A DNA stretch of 64,000 nt from Cellulomonas sp. NS3 (GTDB taxonomy: Bacteria; Actinomycetota; Actinomycetes; Actinomycetales; Cellulomonadaceae): NCBI RefSeq assembly GCF_024757985.1, contig NZ_CP103289.1:1302001-1366000 (forward strand), written 5' to 3'. The notes under the pieces were generated by a model, which saw only the letters and a list, made by a program, of their open reading frames with translations, did no database searches and was not told the origin of the DNA. Shown here one piece after another: positions 41,539 to 49,611 of the stretch. Numbering within the stretch: position 1 is the first letter of the stretch; each line of letters starts with the position of its first letter. The position numbers and the translations under genes were made by a program.

Positions 41539-42464
41539 GTCGTGCTCCAGCTGCGGGTCAGGCGGAAGTAGAGCAGGGACATCAGGGCGAGGAAGACCGC
41601 CAGGAGCAGGCTCAGCGCGGTGGCCTCGCCGTAGTCCGCCCCGAGGTTCTGGCCGAACGCCTTCTTGTAGATGAGCAGCAGGATCGTCAGCGTGGAGTTC
41701 GCCGGCCCGCCGCCGGTGAAGAGGAACGGCTCGAGGAAGACCTGGGCCGTCCCGATGACCTGCAGGATCAGGGTGAGGAGGAGGACGCCGCGCAGGTGCG
41801 GCAGGGTGACGTGCAGGACCTTGCGCCAGATCGACGCGCCGTCGACCTCCGCCGCGTCGTAGAGCTCGGCGGGGACGCTCGCCAGGGCGGCGAGGTAGAT
41901 GATCACGGTGCCGCCGGCGGCGGCCCAGGTCGCCTCGAGGACGAGCGACGGCATGGCCCACGTGCTGCTCTGCAGCCACGGGTACGGGCCGAGGCCCACG
42001 GTCGAGAGGAGCGCGTTGAACACGCCCTCCGGCCGCGGGTCGTAGAAGAAGCGCCACAGCAGGACGGCGACCACCGGGGGGACGACCACGGGCAGGTAGG
42101 CGAGCGCGGAGTACAGGCCCTTGGCCCGGCGGACGCTGCTCATCAGGACCGCGGCGACGATCGGCACCGGGTAGCCGAGGACGAGCGCGAGCAGCGCGAA
42201 CCACGCGGTGTTCCTGATCGCGAGCGGCAGGGCCGGGTCGGCGAAGACGGCGCGGAAGTTGTCCAGGCCCACCCAGGTGGAGACGAGCAGGTTCGTCTCC
42301 TGGAAGCTCATCACCACCGCGCGGCCGATCGGCAGCCAGGAGAAGACGCCGAAGATCAGCAGCACGGGCAGGGCGAAGACGAGCGTGCTCAGGCCGCCGC
42401 TGCGCAGCCAGGTGGTCGGTGTGGCGCGGGCTCGCCGGCGGCGGACGAGATCGGGGGTCGTCAT
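41535..42464 (-). CDS. Carbohydrate ABC transporter permease (MalF-like)
   Basis: 309 aa from the ATG at 42464, with GGAGAGGG upstream. The start (TPTTWLRSGG then LSTLVFALPVLLIFGVFSWL) gives a short cytosolic end and the first helix. The EAA loop (DAAEVDGASIWRKVLHVTLP) is present. Family CUT1, MalF/LacF type, pairing with the downstream MalG-like subunit. Three segments, LPVVVPPVVAVLLWRFFYD among them, are typical of the family. It is second in the import operon after the binding protein, with a stem-loop in between. Confidence 0.92.
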   Translation of the reverse strand: MTTPDLVRRRRARATPTTWLRSGGLSTLVFALPVLLIFGVFSWLPIGRAVVMSFQETNLLVSTWVGLDNFRAVFADPALPLAIRNTAWFALLALVLGYPVPIVAAVLMSSVRRAKGLYSALAYLPVVVPPVVAVLLWRFFYDPRPEGVFNALLSTVGLGPYPWLQSSTWAMPSLVLEATWAAAGGTVIIYLAALASVPAELYDAAEVDGASIWRKVLHVTLPHLRGVLLLTLILQVIGTAQVFLEPFLFTGGGPANSTLTILLLIYKKAFGQNLGADYGEATALSLLLAVFLALMSLLYFRLTRSWSTT

Positions 42465-42488
42465 GGTGGTCCCTCTCCTGGTGGACGC

Positions 42489-42524
42489 GGTGCCTGCCGG
42501 GGCCGGTGGTCTCCGGCAGGCACC
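42489..42524 (-). terminator. Intra-operon stem-loop after binding protein
   Basis: A perfect 12-bp stem (GGTGCCTGCCGG / CCGGCAGGCACC) with a 12-nt loop lies between the binding-protein stop and the permease start. Such stem-loops in ABC operons commonly cause partial termination or protect the 3' end of the binding-protein mRNA, so more binding protein than permease is made. No T-tract follows. The role is inferred. Confidence 0.6.
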
Positions 42525-42532
42525 GCCGCTGG

Positions 42533-43912
42533 TCAGCGCTCGTCGATCAGGGCCTGGACCTCCCGGTCCGCGGTGGCCAGGAGGGCCTCGACGTCGGCGT
42601 CCGCGTCGGTCAGCACGGACTGGATCGGGACCTCCAGCGCGGCGTAGGTGTCCTGGCCCTGGACGGACGGCTCCCCGACGACGGGCTGGTCGAACATCAC
42701 CGACGTGTAGCCCTCCATCTGCTCGAGCGGGACGTTCACGTACTCGGCGACCCACGCGTTCGCCGTCTCGTACTGCTCGCGGCTGAAGATCGGGAGGACC
42801 GGCGTGCCGACCGTCTGGTCGTTCTCCGCGCGGACCCGGGCGTTCTCGACCGCCTGCTCCTCGTCCCGCAGGTTCGCGAGGTAGAAGAAGTCGATCCACT
42901 TCACGGCGGCGGCCTGGGTCTCCTCGTCGACCTGGGCCCCGACGGCGGCCATGGTCCCGCCGGCGAGCACGCCCGCGTCCTCGCCCTCGAGGGGGATGGC
43001 GGTGAGCCCGTAGTCCTCGCCGGTCGTGGCGTAGTTCTCGACCAGGGTGTTGTAGATGTCGGAGCCGGACGTGTACATCGCGAACTGCCCGGCGGCGAAC
43101 GCCTGGTTGGCCGTCTCCCAGCTCAGCGTCGTGTCGGCCAGGACCCAGTCGTCCTCCCAGCGCATGGCCTGGAGGAACTCGAGGTGCTCGCGGGTGGCGT
43201 CGTTGTCGAGCGTGGCGGTCACGGCGTCGCCGTCGACCTCCTGCAGGCGCCCGCCGCGCGCGTACGTTGCGGCGGCCAGCTGCCACCCGGCGGCGTTGCT
43301 CGCCGTGATCGTGGCGTAGCCGGGGACGCCGGTGGCGTCCTTGATCTGCTCCGCGTGCTCGCGGACCTCGTCCCACGAGGTCGGCGGGCTGTCCGGGTCG
43401 AGCCCGGCCTGCTCGAACAGCGCGCGGTTGTAGTGCAGGGCCACGCCGTAGATCGACTTGGCGGGGATGGCGTACACCTCGCCGTCCTCGCCCTTGCCGG
43501 CCTCGAGGAGCTCCTCGTTGAACTGGTCGGCGTAGGGCAGCGTCGCGAACTCGTCCTGGAGGTTGGCCAGCTGCCCGTTCGCGACGAGGGTCTTGGCGTC
43601 CGTGAGCGGGATCTCGAAGACGTCGGGCAGCGTGCCGCCGGCGAGCTGGGAGGCGAAGGTGGCGGCCTCCCACTCGTACTCCTCCGCCTCGATGTCGATG
43701 TCGGGGTTCGCCGCCTCGAAGGCAGCGACCCGCTCGTCGAACGCCGCGAACGCCTCGGGCTCGGAGCCGGGGACGAGGCTGACCACCGAGAGGCTGAGCT
43801 TCTCGCCCTCGGCCCGAGCACCGTCGCCGTCCGCGGGGGCGCAGGCCGCGAGCAGCCCGAGCGTCAGCACGCTCGTCAGCGCCTTCGTCGTGGTGGATCG
43901 GGAGAACTTCAT
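42533..43912 (-). CDS. Sugar-binding lipoprotein of ABC importer
   Basis: 459 aa from the ATG at 43912. A Sec-type lipoprotein signal has KFSRSTTTKALTSV then LTLGLLAACAPAD (lipobox cysteine at 24). The mature part is a family 1 solute-binding protein: PDIDIEAEEYEWEAATFASQ, TLPDVFEIPL, YAIPAKSIYGVALHYNRALF and an aromatic C-terminal lobe. It would bind an oligosaccharide outside the membrane. Its neighbours, a cytosolic GH13 enzyme and two permeases on the same strand, suggest import of an alpha-linked oligosaccharide such as a maltodextrin or isomalto-oligosaccharide. The substrate is inferred from that context. Confidence 0.92.
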   Translation of the reverse strand: MKFSRSTTTKALTSVLTLGLLAACAPADGDGARAEGEKLSLSVVSLVPGSEPEAFAAFDERVAAFEAANPDIDIEAEEYEWEAATFASQLAGGTLPDVFEIPLTDAKTLVANGQLANLQDEFATLPYADQFNEELLEAGKGEDGEVYAIPAKSIYGVALHYNRALFEQAGLDPDSPPTSWDEVREHAEQIKDATGVPGYATITASNAAGWQLAAATYARGGRLQEVDGDAVTATLDNDATREHLEFLQAMRWEDDWVLADTTLSWETANQAFAAGQFAMYTSGSDIYNTLVENYATTGEDYGLTAIPLEGEDAGVLAGGTMAAVGAQVDEETQAAAVKWIDFFYLANLRDEEQAVENARVRAENDQTVGTPVLPIFSREQYETANAWVAEYVNVPLEQMEGYTSVMFDQPVVGEPSVQGQDTYAALEVPIQSVLTDADADVEALLATADREVQALIDER

Positions 43913-43960
43913 CGTTGACTCCTTCTGGGGGATCGGCCGGGCTGCTGGGGCGGAGGTGGT

Positions 43961-45739
43961 CTAGGGCTGGGGCAGGCGCAGCCACGCCGCTGCGTCGCAC
44001 GTCAGCAGCCGGTCGCGCGCGACGGCGGCGTCGCTCGCGAGCAGCACGGTGCTCCCCCGCGGGAGGGGGACGGGCTCCTGCCCGAGGTTGGCGAGGCAGG
44101 CGACGCCCTCACCGCGGAGGAAGGCGAGCACGTGCGGACCGAGCCCCGCGTCGTCCAGCCACCGCAGGTCACCGTCGGCGAAGGCGCGCTCCTGGCGTCG
44201 CAGGGCCAGCGCCGCCCGGTACAGCGAGAGCATCGAGGACGGGTCGGCGGTCTGCCGCTCCACCGTGAGCCCGGCCCAGCCGGCCGGCTGCGGCAGCCAC
44301 GAGGTCCCCGCCGTCGTGAAGCCGAACGGCGGCGCGTCACCGCTCCACGGCAGCGGGACCCGACAGCCGTCCCGGCCCGGGTCGACGCCGCCGGACCGGG
44401 CGTGCATGGGGTCCTCGAGGAGCTCGCCGGGCAGGTCCTCGACCTCGGGCAGCCCGAGCTCGTCCCCCTGGTAGAGGTAGAGCGAGCCCGGCAGGGCGGC
44501 GGTGACCAGGGCGGCCGCTCGGGCCCGGCGCCGACCCAGGGCGAGGTCGGTGGGGGTGCCGAACCGCTTCGTCGCGAAGGCGAAGGACGTGTCGGCCCGC
44601 CCGTACCGGGTCACGGGCCGGGTCACGTCGTGGTTGGACAGGACCCAGGTCGCGGGTGCTCCGACCAGGCGGTGCGCCGCGAGCGTCGCCTCGATCGACT
44701 CGCGCAGCCGGGCGGCGTCCCAGGGCCGGGCCATGAAGTCGAAGTTGAAGGCGGTGTGCATCTCGTCGGGCCGCAGGTAGCGCGCGAACCGCTCGCGGTC
44801 CGGCAGCCAGACCTCGCCGACCAGGACGCGCGGCGGGTCGTAGCCGTCGGCGACCGCGCGCCACGAGCGGTAGATGTCGTGCAGCTCGTCGCGGTCCGTG
44901 TGCGGGTGCTCACCGGGGCCGGGGTCGTCCGGCACCTCCGGCAGGGCCGGGTCCTTGACGAGCAGCGCCGCCGAGTCGATCCGGATGCCGGCGACGCCGC
45001 GGTCGAACCAGAAGCGCAGCACGTCCTCGTGCTCGGCGCGGACGTCGGGGTGGTCCCAGTTCAGGTCCGGCTGCTCGGGGGAGAACAGGTGGAGGTACCA
45101 CTCGCCGGGGGTGCCGTCCGGGTCGGTGGTCCGGGTCCAGGTGGTCCCGCCGAAGCTGGAGACCCAGTCGGTCGGCCTCTGCTCGCCGTCCTGCCCGCGA
45201 CCGGGACGGAACCAGAACCGGCTGCGCTCGGGCGAGCCCGGACCGGCCGCGAGCGCCGCCGTGAACCACGGGTGCTCGTGGGAGACGTGGTTCGGCACGA
45301 TGTCGACGATCGTGCGGATCCCGAGGTCGAGCGCCTCCGCCACGAGCTGCTCCGCCTCGGCGAGGGTCCCGAACCGCGGGTCGATCGCCCGGTAGTCGGC
45401 GACGTCGTACCCGCCGTCGGCGAGCGGCGAGCGGTACCAGGGCGTGCACCAGATCGCGTCGACGCCGAGGTCCCGGAGGTAGGGGAGCCGGGAGCGGACA
45501 CCGGCGAGGTCGCCGGTCCCGTCGCCGTCGCCGTCGGCGAAGCTCCGCGGGTACACCTGGTAGATCACGGCGTCGCGCCACCACCGGGGGTCGGGCGTCG
45601 CCCGACCGGACGGGCGGTGTGCCGCCGGGGCCGCGCCCGGAGCGTCGATCCGGTCGGCGGGTGCGCCGTCGTCGGTGGCGCGCTCGACGCTCGCCGGCGG
45701 CGCCTGCTCCGGGTGGGTGGTCGTGCCGAGCTCTGCCAC
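43961..45739 (-). CDS. Cytosolic GH13 alpha-glucosidase
   Basis: 592 aa from the GTG at 45739, with AAGGG at suitable spacing; an upstream GTG at 45796 has no ribosome site. After about 55 variable residues the TIM barrel begins WWRDAVIYQVYPRSFADG. GH13 motifs: DIVPNHVSHEHPWF, the nucleophile Asp in GIRIDSAALLVKD, the acid Glu in VLVGEVWLPD, and the transition-state Asp in LSNHDVTRP. No signal peptide, so it acts in the cytosol on imported oligosaccharide; closest to alpha-glucosidases of the oligo-1,6-glucosidase/sucrose isomerase subgroup. It is the first gene of the operon downstream of an operator-like palindrome; divergent from the LacI gene. Confidence 0.93.
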   Translation of the reverse strand: MAELGTTTHPEQAPPASVERATDDGAPADRIDAPGAAPAAHRPSGRATPDPRWWRDAVIYQVYPRSFADGDGDGTGDLAGVRSRLPYLRDLGVDAIWCTPWYRSPLADGGYDVADYRAIDPRFGTLAEAEQLVAEALDLGIRTIVDIVPNHVSHEHPWFTAALAAGPGSPERSRFWFRPGRGQDGEQRPTDWVSSFGGTTWTRTTDPDGTPGEWYLHLFSPEQPDLNWDHPDVRAEHEDVLRFWFDRGVAGIRIDSAALLVKDPALPEVPDDPGPGEHPHTDRDELHDIYRSWRAVADGYDPPRVLVGEVWLPDRERFARYLRPDEMHTAFNFDFMARPWDAARLRESIEATLAAHRLVGAPATWVLSNHDVTRPVTRYGRADTSFAFATKRFGTPTDLALGRRRARAAALVTAALPGSLYLYQGDELGLPEVEDLPGELLEDPMHARSGGVDPGRDGCRVPLPWSGDAPPFGFTTAGTSWLPQPAGWAGLTVERQTADPSSMLSLYRAALALRRQERAFADGDLRWLDDAGLGPHVLAFLRGEGVACLANLGQEPVPLPRGSTVLLASDAAVARDRLLTCDAAAWLRLPQP

Positions 45740-45858
45740 GGGTCCGGGCCCTTCGCCTCGTCGCGATCGGCGCGTGCGTGCCGCCGGCAACGGCACGGGG
45801 GCGGCGTCGCGACACCGACACTAAAGAGAACGACAGACAGCACGCAAGATGTTGACAA

Positions 45859-45876
45859 CACGGTTACGGAAACGTG
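45859..45876. promoter_or_regulatory. Candidate LacI-family operator
   Basis: 18-bp inverted repeat CACGGTTACGGAAACGTG with 14 of 18 positions matching its reverse complement and a central CG, like operators of the LacI/GalR family. It lies between the divergent GH13 operon and the LacI gene. On the + strand a TTGACA sequence (45852-45857) sits just 5' of it, so bound repressor would block a -35 region. Only inference; no binding data. Confidence 0.65.
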
Positions 45877-46015
45877 ATGGAACACCGCCTGCATCCGGCT
45901 CACGGCTCCGGCGCCTCGGTCGGCGTCGTGGAGACCTGCGTGTGGAGCGTGGGCGCGGCGTGCAGGACCGCGCGAGCGAGAGCAAGCGGCTTGCGTGGCT
46001 GCGTATGCTCGGCGC

Positions 46016-47047
46016 ATGTCGAGACGTCTGGCCGAGGTCGCCACGAAGGTCGGGGTCAGCGAGGCCACCGTGAGCCGGGTCCTCAACGGGAAGCCCGGCG
46101 TCTCCCGTGCGACGCGCGACGCCGTGCTGACGGCGCTCGACGTCCTCGGGTACGAACGGCCGACGAAGCTCCGCGGCGAGCGCGGCAGGCTGGTCGGCCT
46201 CGTGCTGCCCGAGCTCGGCAACCCCATCTTCCCGGCGTTCGCCGAGGTGATCGGCGGTGCGCTCGCCCAGCAGGGCTTCACGCCGGTGCTGTGCACCCGC
46301 ACCGCGGGCGGCGTCACGGAGGCGGAGTACATCGACCTGCTCCTCGGGCAGCACGTCTCGGGCGTGATCTTCGCGGGTGGCTTCCACGCCGAACGGCGCG
46401 CCGACCACTCCCACCTCCACCGCCTGTCGTCGCTCGGGCTGCCCGTCGTGCTCATGAACGCGTCGATCGAGGAGCTGGACTTCCCGCGCGTGTCGTGCGA
46501 CGACCTCGTCGCGATGAACCAGGCGCTCGGCCACGTCCACTCGCTCGGGCACGAGCGCGTCGGGCTGCTCCTCGGCCCGGCCGACCACGTGCCGTCCGAG
46601 CGCAAGCTCGCGGCCGCGCAGGCGTTCGCGGCCCGGAACTCGTCGTCGTTCGACCCGGAGCTCGTCGTGCACAGCCAGTACTCGCTCGAGAGCGGGCAGG
46701 CCGCCACGACGAGGCTGCTGGCCGCCGGCGCGACGGCGGTCGTCTGCGCGAGCGACCCGTTGGCCCTCGGCGCGGTCCGTGCGGTGCGGCGCGCGGGCCT
46801 CGACGTGCCGGGCGACGTCTCCGTGGTCGGCTACGACGACTCGAACCTGATGAACTCCACGGACCCCGCGCTCACGACGGTCCGGCAGCCCATCGAGCCC
46901 ATGGGGCGCGCCGCCGTCGAGCTCCTGGCGAGCATGATCGCGGGAGCCGACGTCGCGCGCGACGAGCTGCTGTTCGAGCCCGAGCTCGTGGTCCGCCGGT
47001 CCACGTCCGCTGCCCGGTCCACCGGCCGCAGCCCGGTCGTCGCGTAG
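46016..47047 (+). CDS. LacI family transcriptional regulator
   Basis: 343 aa from the ATG at 46016. The N-terminal LacI helix-turn-helix with hinge helix is complete (about 1-55: RLAEVATKVGVSEATVSRVL then NGKPGVSRATRDAVLTAL). The periplasmic-binding-protein-like effector domain runs from GLVLPELGNPIFPAF through VSVVGYDDSNLMNSTDPALT. It is divergent from the GH13/ABC operon with one palindrome between, so it is the likely sugar-responsive repressor of that operon and of itself. The effector is unknown. A GTG 21 bp upstream would add seven residues and is less likely. Confidence 0.94.
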   Translation: MSRRLAEVATKVGVSEATVSRVLNGKPGVSRATRDAVLTALDVLGYERPTKLRGERGRLVGLVLPELGNPIFPAFAEVIGGALAQQGFTPVLCTRTAGGVTEAEYIDLLLGQHVSGVIFAGGFHAERRADHSHLHRLSSLGLPVVLMNASIEELDFPRVSCDDLVAMNQALGHVHSLGHERVGLLLGPADHVPSERKLAAAQAFAARNSSSFDPELVVHSQYSLESGQAATTRLLAAGATAVVCASDPLALGAVRAVRRAGLDVPGDVSVVGYDDSNLMNSTDPALTTVRQPIEPMGRAAVELLASMIAGADVARDELLFEPELVVRRSTSAARSTGRSPVVA

Positions 47048-47182
47048 GACCTCCGGGACCGGGTCGGGTCGCGGCGCCACCCGACGCCCTCGGGGGCTGT
47101 CGCACGCGTGCGCGGACCCCTAAAGTGAAGGAGTCCGAACAAATCCCGACATCGTCGTCGGGCGAAGAGCAACGAGGCCTTC

Positions 47183-48886
47183 ATGAGACCCCCGCCCCCA
47201 CCCCGCCAGGCGCCGCGGCGCGCCACCGCCCGCACCGCAGCCGTGGCCGCACTCGCGCTCACCGTCCTCGCGACGCCGGCAGCCGCCGGCTCCGCGCCGT
47301 CGGGCAGGACCTCCGCTCCCGCGGCCGGGCCCGACGACATCAACGGCTACCGGAGCGTCGGCTACTACATGGCGGACGCCCCCGTCACGCGCGACTTCCA
47401 CCTCGCCGACCTCGTGACGTCGGGTGCGATCGAGGACGTGACGCACCTGAACTACGCGTTCGGCAACGTCACGACCGACCTCGTGTGCGACATCGCCGAC
47501 GTCCCGGGGGAGGGCGACCCCGAGAACGACTTCCTCCGCACCGTTCCGGCGGAGCACTCGGTCGACGGGGTCGCGGACTCGCCCGACCAGGTGCTCGCGG
47601 GCAACTTCAACCAGCTCCGGAAGCTCAAGGAGGTCAGCCCGCAGACCAAGGTCCTCGTCTCCCTCGGCGGGTGGACGTGGTCGGACAACTTCTCGGAGGC
47701 CGCCTCGACCCCGGAGCGCCGGTCGGCGCTCGTGGACTCGTGCCTCGACCTGTACATCGACGGGGACCTGCCCGAGATCGGCGGGAAGGGCGGCCCGGGA
47801 GCCGCGGCCGGGATCTTCGACGGCATCGACATCGACTGGGAGTGGCCCGTCACCGGCGGCGAGACGGCCAACGCGCGGCCGGAGGACAGGGAGAACTTCC
47901 TCCTGCTCATGGAGGAGCTCCGCGCCGAGCTGGACGCCCGCGGTGCGACGAACGGCCAGGACTACCTGCTGACCGCCTTCGCGCCGGCCGGCGGGTGGAA
48001 CGCAGGGCAGGGCGGGTGGCTGGACCCGCGCCTGTTCGCGGCCGTCGACTTCCTCAACGTCCAGGGGTACGACTTCCACGGCGGGTGGGTGCCGAACCAG
48101 ACAGGGCACCAGGGCAACCTGCACCCGGACGGCGACAACAACTGGGGTCTCGGGCTCGACGGCGCGATGGGCATGTACGTGCAGGCGGGGGCGTCGCCGG
48201 ACCAGCTCAACGCCGGTCTCGCCGCCTACGGGCACGGGTGGTACGGCGTCACCGACGGGTCGGCCGCGTGGCAGCCGGCCGCGGGCTACGTCGGCACCCG
48301 GACCTATGCCGAGCTGCGCAACCTCGGGCAGGCCTACTTCGACGCCGGGCTCGGGGCGTCGTGGCGGTACGACGGCGACCAGTGGTGGAGCTACGACGAC
48401 CCGGCCTCCGTGACGGCCAAGGCGGAGTGGCTCGCCGTCAACGGCTACGGCGGTGCGATGTGGTGGGACCTCTCGGGGGACCACCGCAACGAGCTCGGCG
48501 ACGCGCTCGGCAGCACCTTGCGGGCGGCGACGCCCGGGCCGTCCGTGGACCCCGCCTGTGCGGCTCCCTGGTACGCGTCCGGCGTCTACACGAGCGGTGA
48601 CGTCGTCGCGCACGACGGCGTGGAGTACCGGGCGGCGTGGTGGACCCGCGCACAGGCGCCCGGCAGGAGCTCGTCCGGTCCCTGGACGCCGGTCGGGCCG
48701 TGCGGCACGACGCCTCCGGTCGACGTGCCCTCGTGCGCGCCCGCATGGTCCGGCGCGACGACCTACACCCGCGGGCAGGTGGTGTCACGCGCGGGCGTGA
48801 ACCACACCGCGCAGTGGTGGAGCCGCGGGGAGCTGCCCGGCTCGGCTCCGTACGGCGCCTGGGACGCGGGCACGCCGTGCGCCTGA
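47183..48886 (+). CDS. Secreted GH18 chitinase with two CBM5/12 modules
   Basis: 567 aa. A signal peptide with basic start and hydrophobic core (ARTAAVAALALTVLATPAAA) predicts secretion. The GH18 TIM barrel (about 50-450) carries the catalytic motif DGIDIDWE with general acid Glu220, plus substrate-binding YDFHGGW and AMWWDLSGDHRNEL. Two C-terminal chitin-binding modules of the CBM5/12 type follow, each with a CAP/CAA-W start and AxWW core (YRAAWWTRAQAPG and HTAQWWSRGELPG). It degrades chitin to chito-oligosaccharides outside the cell. A -10-like TAAAGT is at 47121-47126. No DasR-type operator was found upstream. Confidence 0.95.
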   Translation: MRPPPPPRQAPRRATARTAAVAALALTVLATPAAAGSAPSGRTSAPAAGPDDINGYRSVGYYMADAPVTRDFHLADLVTSGAIEDVTHLNYAFGNVTTDLVCDIADVPGEGDPENDFLRTVPAEHSVDGVADSPDQVLAGNFNQLRKLKEVSPQTKVLVSLGGWTWSDNFSEAASTPERRSALVDSCLDLYIDGDLPEIGGKGGPGAAAGIFDGIDIDWEWPVTGGETANARPEDRENFLLLMEELRAELDARGATNGQDYLLTAFAPAGGWNAGQGGWLDPRLFAAVDFLNVQGYDFHGGWVPNQTGHQGNLHPDGDNNWGLGLDGAMGMYVQAGASPDQLNAGLAAYGHGWYGVTDGSAAWQPAAGYVGTRTYAELRNLGQAYFDAGLGASWRYDGDQWWSYDDPASVTAKAEWLAVNGYGGAMWWDLSGDHRNELGDALGSTLRAATPGPSVDPACAAPWYASGVYTSGDVVAHDGVEYRAAWWTRAQAPGRSSSGPWTPVGPCGTTPPVDVPSCAPAWSGATTYTRGQVVSRAGVNHTAQWWSRGELPGSAPYGAWDAGTPCA

Positions 48887-49065
48887 CCTCCGGGCAGGCG
48901 TAGCGCTCGCCCCGCCACCGTGCCGCCGTGCTCGGCGCACCCCGCCGCGGGTGCGCCGAGCCCGGCGAGCAGGGCACCTCCGGATGCGCGCCCGGACGCG
49001 GTGCTGAACAGTGGACGCGGACGTCGAGCGCACGCTCGAACCGCAGAGCCGACCAGGAGGTACCC

Positions 49066-49482
49066 ATGGCACGCACCGTCTCGAGCCTCATGACCCCCCA
49101 CCCGACCGTCGTCGAGGTGACCGACACGCTGCACGCCGTCGCGCAGACGATGGCCACGCAGGACGTCGGGGCGCTCATCGTGGCGGAGAACGGCGCGGTC
49201 GTCGGCATCGTCACGGACCGCGACCTCGTCGTCCGCGGCCTGGCCGCCGGGATCGGGCTCGACGCGCCGGTGGGCCAGCTCGCGACCGAGGAGCTCGTCA
49301 CCGTCGGACCGGAGGACGACGTCGCCGAGGTCGTGCACCTCATGCGCGAGCGCGCCCTGCGCCGTGTCCCGGTGGTCGAGGGCGACCAGGCCGTCGGCAT
49401 CGTGACGATCGGCGACCTCGCCGTCGCGCTCGACTCCGACTCCGCGCTCGCGGACATCTCGGCGGCGCCGCCGCAGGACTGA
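49066..49482 (+). CDS. Tandem CBS-domain protein
   Basis: 138 aa from the ATG at 49066, with a perfect AGGAGG five bases upstream. Two CBS motifs form a Bateman module: SSLMTPHPTVVEVTDTLHAV through GIVTDRDLVVRGLA, and EELVTVGPEDDVAEVV through RRVPVVEGDQAVGIVTIGDL. CBS modules bind adenosine nucleotides or similar ligands; here no catalytic domain is attached. It sits alone between the chitinase and a convergent GntP gene. The role is unknown; stand-alone CBS proteins often sense energy state or regulate a partner. Confidence 0.92.
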   Translation: MARTVSSLMTPHPTVVEVTDTLHAVAQTMATQDVGALIVAENGAVVGIVTDRDLVVRGLAAGIGLDAPVGQLATEELVTVGPEDDVAEVVHLMRERALRRVPVVEGDQAVGIVTIGDLAVALDSDSALADISAAPPQD

Positions 49483-49501
49483 CCGGTCCGCACGCTCGAC
49501 C

Positions 49502-49537
49502 ACGGAGGCGCGGGGACGAGGGTCCTCGCGCCTCCGT
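49502..49537. terminator. Hairpin between convergent CBS and GntP genes
   Basis: An 11-bp perfect outer stem ACGGAGGCGCG / CGCGCCTCCGT, with additional inner pairing (GGAC / GTCC), located between two convergent stop codons. Bidirectional termination is inferred. Confidence 0.65.
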
Positions 49538-49611
49538 CGTGCCCGGGGGGCGGCGACACGGCGACCTGGCCGACCGGGCGACCCGGTGACGCGGGCGGGC
49601 GAGCACGTCGC

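Noticed and set aside
46016-49482. Chitinase under DasR or the LacI regulator in the same cluster
   Set aside because: No DasR-type site or copy of the 18-bp LacI-type palindrome was seen in the 135 bp before the chitinase; shared regulation is unsupported.
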